Under the pieces are notes generated by a model. The model was not told where the DNA came from. It worked only from the letters and a program-made list of their open reading frames with translations, and did no database searches. Shown here in pieces: positions 56,747 through 64,000 of a stretch of 64,000 nucleotides of DNA; positions within the stretch are counted from its first letter, which is position 1, and the number at the start of each line of letters is the position of its first letter. A program made the translations under genes and the position numbers. The stretch covers positions 186,001 through 250,000 of the forward strand of contig JOAA01000018.1 of assembly GCA_000720375.1 (NCBI GenBank), written 5' to 3'. The DNA comes from Rhodococcus rhodnii (lineage in GTDB: Bacteria; Actinomycetota; Actinomycetes; Mycobacteriales; Pseudonocardiaceae).

Positions 56747-57967
56747 ATGAGGACGAAGCTGTTACTGGCCATCAGCTGCGCCGCAGCACTGTTAGCGGCC
56801 TCCTGCGGTGCGCCGGAGCAGAAACAGCCCGCGCAACAGCAGCAACAGACCGGCTCCGCCGAGCCGGTCAAGCGGCCCGACCAGCCGGTCAAGCTCACGG
56901 TCGCGGATGTGGCAGGCAACCTGCAGCTCACCCAGAAGGCCATCGAGAAGTTCCGTGACGACCACAAGGACCTGGTCGCCAGCGTGGAGTTCACCCGCTC
57001 GACGGCGCCGGAACTGCCCGGCAAGATCGACGCGCAGCAGAAGGCCGGCCGCGTCGAGATCGACCTCGTCCTCACCGGCACCGACGCACTGGCGGCAGGC
57101 GCGTCGAAGGGCCTGTGGGAGAAGGTCACCGACAACGCCAAACCCGTGCTCGGCGACTTCGAGTCGACGCTGCAGGAACCGGCCCAGCGGATGCAGCAAC
57201 TGGCCGAGGGCAACGGGATCATCGTGGTGTACTACCCGTCCGGGCCGCTGATCGAGTACAACCCGGCGAAGGTGCCCAACCCGCCGAAGACCGCGCAGGA
57301 ACTGCTCGACTGGGCCAAGGCCAACCCGAACAAGCTGATGTACGCCCGCCCGGCGAACTCCGGCCCTGGCCGCACGTTCTTGATGGGACTGTCCTACCTG
57401 CTCGGTGACAGCAACCCGAAGGACCCGAAGGCCGGCTGGGAGAAGACCTGGAAGTACCTCGCTGAGCTGGGGCAGTACGTCGAGTACTACCCGTCCGGCA
57501 CGTCCGCGGTGATGAAGGAGCTCTCCCAGGGCACGCGCGACATCGTCGTCTCGACCACTGGCTGGGACATCAACCCGCGTGCGCTCGGCCAGGTTCCGAA
57601 GGAGATGAAAACCGCTGCGCTGCAAGGCTTCCACTGGGTCGCGGACGCGCAGTACATGGTCGTTCCCAAGGGTGTGTCACCGGAGAAGCGGTACGTGCTC
57701 TACGAGCTGATGAAGTACATGCTCACCAAGGAAGCCCAGGCCCAGACGTACGACCAGGGCTACTTCTACCCCGGCCCCGCGGTCAAGGACGTACCGCTGT
57801 CGATGGCGCCCGCCGAGTCGCAGAAGGCGATCACCGAATTCGGCCGCCCCGAGTACGAGTCCCTGATCAAGGACAACCCCATTGAGACGCCGCTGGACGC
57901 CAACGCCATGGTCGCCGCGTTCGAGCGGTGGGACAGGGAGATCGGCGGAAGCAAGGTGAAGAAGTAG
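56747..57967 (+). CDS. ABC importer substrate-binding lipoprotein (PotD/AfuA-like)
   Basis: A 406-residue lipoprotein with lipobox AASC (Cys about 20) and a Gln-rich linker. The binding-protein fold includes VDVAGNL-type strand (LTVADVAGNLQLTQKAIEKF), DLVLTGTDALAAGASKGLWE and GIIVVYYPSGPLIEYNPAKV. The family handles iron, polyamines, thiamine or 2-aminoethylphosphonate. ATG 56747 follows GTGAGGAGAGCC. It begins a four-gene operon: SBP, ATPase and two permeases. Confidence 0.88.
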   Translation: MRTKLLLAISCAAALLAASCGAPEQKQPAQQQQQTGSAEPVKRPDQPVKLTVADVAGNLQLTQKAIEKFRDDHKDLVASVEFTRSTAPELPGKIDAQQKAGRVEIDLVLTGTDALAAGASKGLWEKVTDNAKPVLGDFESTLQEPAQRMQQLAEGNGIIVVYYPSGPLIEYNPAKVPNPPKTAQELLDWAKANPNKLMYARPANSGPGRTFLMGLSYLLGDSNPKDPKAGWEKTWKYLAELGQYVEYYPSGTSAVMKELSQGTRDIVVSTTGWDINPRALGQVPKEMKTAALQGFHWVADAQYMVVPKGVSPEKRYVLYELMKYMLTKEAQAQTYDQGYFYPGPAVKDVPLSMAPAESQKAITEFGRPEYESLIKDNPIETPLDANAMVAAFERWDREIGGSKVKK

Positions 57968-58983
57968 TGCCGTCGCTCGGGAAGCTGGAGCTCTCGGGGG
58001 TCAGCCGGAACTTCGGATCCGTGACCGCGCTGGACGGGCTGAGCCTGACCATCACCGGGGGCGAGTTCATCGCCCTGCTCGGCCCGTCCGGCTGCGGCAA
58101 GTCGACCGCGCTGAACTGCCTCGCCGGTCTGCTTCCGCTGACCGGCGGGCAGATCACCCTCGACGGCAAGCGCGTCGACACACAGCCGGCGGAAAAGCGC
58201 GGCTTCGGCATGGTGTTCCAGAACTACGCCCTGTTCCCGCACCTCTCGGTCGACCGCAACGTCGCGTTCGGGCTGAAGATGCGCGGTGTCGGCAAATCCG
58301 AGATCCGGGACCGGGTCAGGGAAGCGTTGGAACTGGTCCATCTGGAGCACCTCGCGCGGTCGTTTCCCGGCCAGCTGTCCGGTGGCCAGCAGCAACGGGT
58401 CGCCATCGCGCGAGCGATCGTGTTGCGCCCGCCGCTGATCCTGATGGACGAACCATTGTCCAATTTGGACGCCAAACTGCGGCTGGAGATGCGGACCGAG
58501 ATCAAACGGCTGCACCAGGAACTGGGGCTGACCACGATCTATGTCACGCACGACCAGGAAGAGGCGCTGTCGCTGGCCGACCGGCTCGTGCTGATGAAGG
58601 ACGGCAAGGTCCAGCAGATCGGCACACCGGAAGAGCTCTACGCCAAGCCGGTCACGCCGTTCGTCGCCGACTTCATGGGGTTCCGCAACCAGATCCCGGG
58701 CACGGGCTCGTTCACGTTCGCCGACGCGACCTGGACCAGCGAATCCACCGTGGCGGGTGCGTCGATCGCGATGTGCCGGCCCGAGGACCTGCGGGTCGGG
58801 GTGCCGCAGAACGCCATCGAGGTGACCGTCGAGGTCGTCGAGTACCACGGGCGCCAGTTCCTGCTGGAGGTCCGGACCGAGTCCGGGCTCGCACTGCACG
58901 CGGTATCGCCGGAAGCCCTGGCGCCCGGGGACAAGGTGAAAGTCGGCGTCGCGCCGGACCGGCTCCTGGTGTTCGCGTCATGA
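57967..58983 (+). CDS. ABC importer ATP-binding protein (PotA/FbpC type)
   Basis: A 338-residue ATPase with Walker A GPSGCGKST (39-47), Q-loop VFQNYALFPHL, signature LSGGQQQRVAIARAI, Walker B LILMDEPLSNLDAKL and H-loop VTHDQEEAL. A C-terminal TOBE domain follows (about 255-338), typical of PotA/FbpC-class importers. GTG 57967 overlaps the SBP stop by one base (TAGTG). Confidence 0.92.
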   Translation: MPSLGKLELSGVSRNFGSVTALDGLSLTITGGEFIALLGPSGCGKSTALNCLAGLLPLTGGQITLDGKRVDTQPAEKRGFGMVFQNYALFPHLSVDRNVAFGLKMRGVGKSEIRDRVREALELVHLEHLARSFPGQLSGGQQQRVAIARAIVLRPPLILMDEPLSNLDAKLRLEMRTEIKRLHQELGLTTIYVTHDQEEALSLADRLVLMKDGKVQQIGTPEELYAKPVTPFVADFMGFRNQIPGTGSFTFADATWTSESTVAGASIAMCRPEDLRVGVPQNAIEVTVEVVEYHGRQFLLEVRTESGLALHAVSPEALAPGDKVKVGVAPDRLLVFAS

Positions 58984-59876
58984 CAGCCGAAGCCGCCGCT
59001 CCGGCCTTGCGGCTCAGGCTGGCCGAGCGTGGCGTGGATCTGCGGCTGCTGTTGCTGGCGCCCGCGGTGATCGTGGTGCTGGCGCTGTTCATCTACCCGT
59101 TCATCTTCGGCATCCAGCTTTCCCTGTCACCGCAGCGATTCAACAACCCGCTCGACAATTACCGGTCGTTCTTCTCCGATCCGTACTACTTCAGCAGCCT
59201 GTCCAATACGCTGGCGATCGCGGTCCCGGCGACGTTCGTCAACGTCGTCGCGGCTGTGCCGATCGCGGTGCGGATGCGGCGGGCGTTCCGTGGCCGCCGC
59301 CTCCTCGCCGCGGCGTTGGTCGTGCCGGTCAGCCTTGGCACGGTCTTCCTGGCCGACGGCATGCTGAACGTGCTCGGCCCGGCCGGTTGGCTGAACAAGG
59401 CGTTGCTCGGCATCGGCCTGATCGACGACCCGATCCGGCTGACCAACAACTGGTGGGGCGTGTTCCTTTCCCTTGTGGTCAGCGGGTTTCCGTTCGCGTT
59501 CCTGCTGATGCTGGCGTACGCCTCGGGCATCGACCCGTCGCTGGAATCGGCCGCGGCGACGCTCGGAGCCTCACGCGGGCAACGGTTCCGCTACGTGATC
59601 TTCCCGCTGTTGTTGCCTGGCGCGGCAGTCACGCTGTGCTTGAACTTCGTGATGGCCTTCTCGGTGTTCCCATCAGCGGTTCTGCTCGGCGATCCGTCGG
59701 GCTCGTCGCGCGTGCTCGCCTTGATCGCGTATCAGGAAGCGCAGGAACGGCTTGATCCGTCGATGGGTTCGGCGGTCGCGATGCTGCTTGCCGCGTCCCA
59801 ACTCGTATTCGTCGTGCTTGTGCTAGGTGCGCGCTCGTTGCTGTACCGCGGTCCGGCTTCCGGGGGTAAAGGATGA
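58980..59876 (+). CDS. ABC importer permease, first subunit (PotB-like)
   Basis: A 298-residue membrane protein with about six spans. The first span (LLLAPAVIVVLALFIYPFIF) carries the PotB-type pattern, and the coupling loop is SLESAAATLGASRGQRFRYV. Its ATG overlaps the ATPase stop by four bases. It pairs with the permease at 59873. Confidence 0.9.
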   Translation: MTAEAAAPALRLRLAERGVDLRLLLLAPAVIVVLALFIYPFIFGIQLSLSPQRFNNPLDNYRSFFSDPYYFSSLSNTLAIAVPATFVNVVAAVPIAVRMRRAFRGRRLLAAALVVPVSLGTVFLADGMLNVLGPAGWLNKALLGIGLIDDPIRLTNNWWGVFLSLVVSGFPFAFLLMLAYASGIDPSLESAAATLGASRGQRFRYVIFPLLLPGAAVTLCLNFVMAFSVFPSAVLLGDPSGSSRVLALIAYQEAQERLDPSMGSAVAMLLAASQLVFVVLVLGARSLLYRGPASGGKG

Positions 59877-60706
59877 AACGGCTTGTGCTGTCCCCCACCG
59901 CGTGGCTGACGTGGTTCGGGGTCGCAGTGTTCCTGGTGTTCGTGCTGGCGTTGATCGTCGCGGTGTTCGTCAGCTCGTTCGGCACGGTATGGCTCGGCAC
60001 ATGGCTACCCGACGGCTTCACGTTCCGCTGGTGGGAACAGACGTGGACGGAGTTCGGTCTCGGCAGCACCCTGCTGGTGACGATGGAAGTCGCCCTGCTG
60101 GTCGTGCTGTTCTCGGTGCTGATGGGCGTCCCGGCCGCGTACGTCCTGGCCCGGCGGGACTTCCCGGGCAAGAAGCTGGTCAGCCTGCTGCTGTTGCTGC
60201 CGCTGCTGGTTCCGCCGATCACGTACGGCATTCCGTTGGCGACCTTGCTGTACGAATGGGGCCTCGGCGGCAACATGGCCGGTGTCGTGCTCGCGAACCT
60301 GGTGCCGTCATTGCCTTTCGTGGTGCTGACCATGACCCCGTTCGTCGAACAGGTCGACCGTCGCGTCGAGGACGCCGCGCGAACGCTGGGTGCGGGCACG
60401 GCCAGGATCATGATCAGCGTGCTGGGACCGTTGCTGCTGCCCGGAATCCTGGCCGGTGCCGTGATGGTCCTCGTCCGTACGGTCGGCATGTTCGAGCTGA
60501 CGTTCCTGACCGCAGGCGCCGACAGCGAAACCCTCGTCGTCGCCCTGTACGCGGCCAAGAGCGGCGCGGGCATCCGAGCCGACCAGACCGTGGACGCGAT
60601 TGCCGTCGTCTACATGCTTTCCACGGTGTTGCTGCTGCTCATCGCTTTGCGGTTCGTCAATCCGACGCAGCTCGTGACTCGGGTGAAGGAGGCGCCGCGC
60701 GGTTAG
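59873..60706 (+). CDS. ABC importer permease, second subunit (PotC-like)
   Basis: A 277-residue membrane protein with about six spans and the coupling loop RVEDAARTLGAGTARIMISV. RWWEQTWTEFGLGSTLLVTM near residue 45-65 resembles PotC-class proteins. The ATG overlaps the preceding stop (ATGA). The operon ends here with a hairpin after the stop. Confidence 0.9.
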   Translation: MKRLVLSPTAWLTWFGVAVFLVFVLALIVAVFVSSFGTVWLGTWLPDGFTFRWWEQTWTEFGLGSTLLVTMEVALLVVLFSVLMGVPAAYVLARRDFPGKKLVSLLLLLPLLVPPITYGIPLATLLYEWGLGGNMAGVVLANLVPSLPFVVLTMTPFVEQVDRRVEDAARTLGAGTARIMISVLGPLLLPGILAGAVMVLVRTVGMFELTFLTAGADSETLVVALYAAKSGAGIRADQTVDAIAVVYMLSTVLLLLIALRFVNPTQLVTRVKEAPRG

Positions 60707-60740
60707 CACCAAAGCCGATCTACAAACTGCCGCTGAACAG

Positions 60741-60775
60741 CCGCGGCCACCACGCGATCGACGTGGTGGCCGCGG
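60741..60775 (+). terminator. Terminator between the ABC operon and the M28 gene
   Basis: CCGCGGCCACCACG (60741-60754) and CGTGGTGGCCGCGG (60762-60775) form a perfect 14-base stem with a 7-base loop between two convergent genes. Confidence 0.85.
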
Positions 60776-60782
60776 TCTGAGG

Positions 60783-61960
<1,178 letters not shown>

Positions 61961-62137
61961 AAGAAAGGCCGCGCCGAACGCCGCAGTCGGTTGTGCTGCC
62001 ACTGAGACATCGTGCGGGAAAGAAGGGCCCCGCCGAACGCCGCAGTCGGTTGTGCTGCCACTGAGACATCGTGCGGGAAAGAAGGGCCGCGCCGAACGCC
62101 GCAGTCGGTTGTGCTGCCACTGAGACATCGTGCGGGA
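61961..62137 (-). repeat. Three 59-bp tandem copies of a tRNA-Asn 5' half
   Basis: On the minus strand each unit begins with TCCCGCACGATGTCTCAGTGG, the acceptor strand and D-arm of a tRNA-Asn, continues through the 5' side of the anticodon stem (ACCGACTG), and then diverts to CGGCGTTCGGCG plus a pyrimidine-rich tail. Unit starts are 62137, 62078 and 62019, and the full tRNA starts at 61960, so all four are exactly 59 bases apart. The units are nearly identical to each other and less so to the intact tRNA. None has a 3' half. Confidence 0.9.
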
Positions 62138-62147
62138 AAAGGGCCAT

Positions 62148-62190
62148 CTCGGAAAAACAAAAGCCGCCCATCGCAAGCGACAGGCGGCTC
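62148..62190 (-). terminator. Intrinsic terminator upstream of the tRNA-half array
   Basis: On the minus strand AGCCGCC and GGCGGCT (62189 to 62162) form a stem with an inner CGC/GCG pairing, followed by TTTTGTTTTTCC. It ends 11 bases before the first tRNA half. Confidence 0.8.
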
Positions 62191-62206
62191 CCTCGGCCGG
62201 GACGTT

Positions 62207-62275
62207 TCAAGTCCTCACGGCGGGGAACCACCACAGTGCATGCGATTGCGCTTCGTCATGGGAGAAGCGTCGCAT
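62207..62275 (-). CDS. 22-codon ORF with tandem Trp codons before a terminator
   Basis: The frame runs MRRFSHDEAQSHALWWFPAV then RT and stop, 17 bases before the terminator at 62148-62190. Tandem Trp codons followed by an intrinsic terminator are the hallmark of Trp leader peptides in actinomycetes. No trp gene lies downstream, only the tRNA array, and I see no convincing ribosome site. It is listed as a candidate only. Confidence 0.3.
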   Translation of the reverse strand: MRRFSHDEAQSHALWWFPAVRT

Positions 62276-62298
62276 GCCGGTCAACGGGGTTTTCCACC

Positions 62299-62409
62299 TG
62301 TGGACAACTCTGTGGATGAGTGGCCTGGTCTGTGGATAACTCCCCTCGCATCCGCAGGCCGGGGCCCTCGCCGATGTGGATGGCGGTGACGTTCGTCCCC
62401 TGTGGACAA
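62299..62409. other. Cluster of DnaA-box-like 9-mers
   Basis: Within 111 bases lie TGTGGACAA (62299), TGTGGATGA (62311), TGTGGATAA (62331), TGTGGATGG (62375) and TGTGGACAA (62401), all in one orientation. TGTGGATAA is the exact complement of the consensus DnaA box TTATCCACA, and TGTGGACAA of the high-GC variant TTGTCCACA. No dnaA or dnaN is nearby, so this is not oriC; a titration or regulatory cluster is possible. No gene is seen from 62276 to 62578. Confidence 0.6.
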
Positions 62410-62578
62410 ACCAGATGCCCGCGAATATTCCGCCATTTGTCGTAACACCGGCTCCTACCTGCGGGTTTGCCGAAACGTGACGCTCTATCGCGGCAATCTG
62501 GTTCAGGCGCAGTTCACTCGGCACACCGGACGCCTTACGATGCGTATCCATCGTGGGGCCGGAAAGGAGCAGCCCAGG

Positions 62579-63442
62579 GTGCCTAAGAGAGTCAATGACC
62601 TGTTCGACCTGGAAAAGATCAAGCACGCGATGCGCAACAAAGCCGTCAGCGTCGTGGACCAGGTCGTCGGCCGCTACCACCGTGAGCAGGCCGAGCACAT
62701 CGCTCGCCTCGAGCGGCAGGTCAGTGAGCTGCGCGAACAGCTGCACAACGAGATCGCGCACCAGGGTGACCGGACACGCGACCGGATACTGGAGTTCGAG
62801 ATCCGGCACCGCCGCGACATCCCGTTCGCGGCGGATCACGAGGCCGCGCAGGAGAGCGCGCGGTTCGTGCACGAGCAGATGCCGACCAAGCCCGCATTCC
62901 CGCACGCGCACAAGACGCTGGAGCACGCGCTGTCGATGGCGCCGACCGGCGGGATGGCGCTGGAGTTCGGCGTGTGGCAGGGCACCACGCTCAAGATCAT
63001 CGCCACCGAGCGTGAAGGCCAGGGCGTGTACGGCTTCGACTCGTTCGAAGGCCTGCCGGAGGACTGGCGCAGCGGCTTCCCGGCCGGCCACTTCACCGTC
63101 GACGGGCTGCCGGACGTGCCGGGCGCCGAGCTCGTCGTCGGCTGGTTCGACGACACGCTGCCCGGGTTCCTCGACGAACACCCTGGTGTCGTCGATTTCC
63201 TGCACGTCGACGGCGATCTCTACAGCTCGGCGAAAACCGTTCTCGACCTGGTCGGACCCCGATTGCGCGAAGGCAGCGTGATCCTGTTCGACGAGTTCTT
63301 CAATTTCCCCGGCTGGCAGAACCACGAGTACAAGGCGTGGCTGGAGTACGTGGAACGCACCGGCGTGCAGTTCACGTACGAGGGCTACACCTGGAACAAC
63401 GAGCAGGTCATCGCGAAGGTGACCAAACCGGGCAAACACTGA
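62579..63442 (+). CDS. Class I SAM-dependent methyltransferase (TylF/macrocin O-methyltransferase-like)
   Basis: A 287-residue protein. An N-terminal helical stretch (about 35-70, ARLERQVSELREQLHNEIAH) probably forms a coiled coil. The SAM-binding strand is ALEFGVWQGTTLKIIA, followed by YGFDSFEGLPEDW and DFLHVDGDLYSSAKTVLDLV, which match TylF-type O-methyltransferases, with DEFFNFPGWQNHEYKAW later. GTG 62579 is chosen for AAGGAG upstream, although GTG 62402 and ATG 62540 are in frame. Substrate is unknown; no sugar or macrolide genes are adjacent. Confidence 0.85.
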   Translation: MPKRVNDLFDLEKIKHAMRNKAVSVVDQVVGRYHREQAEHIARLERQVSELREQLHNEIAHQGDRTRDRILEFEIRHRRDIPFAADHEAAQESARFVHEQMPTKPAFPHAHKTLEHALSMAPTGGMALEFGVWQGTTLKIIATEREGQGVYGFDSFEGLPEDWRSGFPAGHFTVDGLPDVPGAELVVGWFDDTLPGFLDEHPGVVDFLHVDGDLYSSAKTVLDLVGPRLREGSVILFDEFFNFPGWQNHEYKAWLEYVERTGVQFTYEGYTWNNEQVIAKVTKPGKH

Positions 63443-63459
63443 CGTAAACCCGTAGCCCG

Positions 63460-63489
63460 CAGGCCGCGTCCACTCAAGGACGCGGCCTG
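63460..63489 (+). terminator. Terminator after the methyltransferase gene
   Basis: CAGGCCGCGTCC (63460-63471) and GGACGCGGCCTG (63478-63489) form a 12-base stem with a 6-base loop, 17 bases after the stop. Confidence 0.88.
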
Positions 63490-63615
63490 TTCGCTGCTTT
63501 GGGGCCGAGTACTGGGTCGTCAGGCCCCTAACTACACTTTCGGACGGTTCGCAGCCGGGGGAACGGATCGTTGCTGATCGGGCCGAGCGCGCAAAAAGAG
63601 CGAGAGGGCAGACCG

Positions 63616-64000
63616 TTGACTAACGGGAGTACGGCCGCCGACGTGCGACCGGACGAAGGAGCCACCGGGCGGTCTGTCCCTGAGTGGCTATGGGTCATCG
63701 CGATCGGCCTGATCGGTGCGGTGGTCTTCTTGATCCCGTACCTGCAGAACCCGTACTTCTACTACGTCGGCGACAACCCTGAGTCGTTCGTGCCGAACTG
63801 GTACCACTACGGCGAGCAGCTGCTCAAGGGAATCTGGCCGACGATCGACTCGGCTGGCTGGTACGGCGGCAACTACATCGGTGAAGCCGCGGCGTCCACG
63901 TGGAACCCCGTCCTCGTCCTCTGCTACATCGTCGTCGCGCAGTTCAACAGCCTCACGGCGGCCGCGGCCTTCGTGATGGTCACGCACCTCTGCCTGTTGG
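63616..64000 (+). CDS. Large multispanning membrane protein, 5' part only
   Basis: The first 128 codons are present. TTG 63616 has GAGAGGG 7 bases upstream. A polar N-terminus leads to a membrane span (LWVIAIGLIGAVVFLIPYLQ), then an external segment with YVGDNPESFVPNWYHYGEQL and LKGIWPTIDSAGWYGGNYIG, then a second span. The pattern is that of YfhO-like or GT-C type membrane glycosyltransferases of actinomycetes, where a long loop follows the first helix. The rest lies outside the window, so the assignment stays open. Confidence 0.65.
   Translation, partial: MTNGSTAADVRPDEGATGRSVPEWLWVIAIGLIGAVVFLIPYLQNPYFYYVGDNPESFVPNWYHYGEQLLKGIWPTIDSAGWYGGNYIGEAAASTWNPVLVLCYIVVAQFNSLTAAAAFVMVTHLCLL

Noticed and set aside
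61961..62137. Integron attC (59-base element) array
   Set aside because: The 59-base period is suggestive by name only. The units are clearly tRNA 5' halves, lack the attC core-site pair, and no integrase gene is nearby.
62299..62409. Chromosomal origin (oriC)
   Set aside because: dnaA, dnaN and gyrase genes are absent, the boxes are few, and the region is not A/T-rich.

Overview
The window reads as chromosomal DNA of a high-GC actinomycete, most likely a Pseudonocardiales member (Kibdelosporangium, Lentzea or Amycolatopsis type; this placement is inference). Support: very GC-rich codon use, many GTG and TTG starts, ATGA or GTGA gene overlaps, an LAxTG-type cell-wall anchor, and two blocks whose order resembles mycobacteria: ffs-dnaX-amidase-ybaB-recR, and tadA plus its associated gene next to tyrA.

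Layout. 1-5.6 kb: a secreted trypsin cut by the window edge, SRP RNA, dnaX, an N-acetylmuramoyl-alanine amidase, ybaB, recR and a P-loop kinase. 5.7-17.8 kb: two complete oligopeptide/dipeptide (Opp/Dpp) ABC importers back to back. 18.1-21.3 kb: LacI and LysR regulators and a tyrosinase operon (melC1-melC2) behind a LysR-type T-N11-A site. 21.5-24.2 kb: an unrecognised two-gene membrane unit and a small membrane protein. 24.2-35.4 kb: leuA, two paralogous small membrane proteins, a TetR/FMN-reductase pair, an RpiB-like isomerase, tRNA-Ser(GGA), a pentapeptide-repeat protein, a large secreted nuclease and a BNR-propeller protein. 35.7-40.5 kb: four tandem paralogues of a five-repeat lectin-like propeller sharing an upstream element, with a winged-helix regulator divergent from them. 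40.7-47 kb: tRNA-Ser(CGA), a csbD-ECF sigma pair, tadA and partner, an M20 hydrolase, tyrA and a fibronectin-type exported protein. 47-56 kb: an MT0933-like gene, a FUSC transporter, a thioester-domain wall-anchored surface protein, a DUF885 protein, and a MarR-controlled ABC exporter. 56-64 kb: a broken HEAT-repeat gene, tRNA-Arg(ACG) behind a leader ORF and terminator, a PotD/AfuA-type ABC importer, an M28 aminopeptidase, a strange tRNA cluster, DnaA-box-like sites, a methyltransferase and a truncated membrane protein.

How the genes work together. The theme is a saprophytic lifestyle: secreted proteases, nuclease, amidase, aminopeptidase and sugar- or polymer-binding propellers act outside the cell, while three ABC importers recover peptides and other small solutes. 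Housekeeping genes (replication clamp loader, recombination, SRP, leucine and tyrosine synthesis, tRNA editing) are interleaved.

The least explained features are non-coding. Three convergent gene junctions hold tandem repeats with a 22-bp period; two of these are the same family in opposite orientation. A tRNA-Asn gene is preceded by three copies of a tRNA 5' half on an exact 59-bp period. tRNA-Arg(ACG) sits directly behind a short CGT-containing ORF and an intrinsic terminator, which suggests attenuation.
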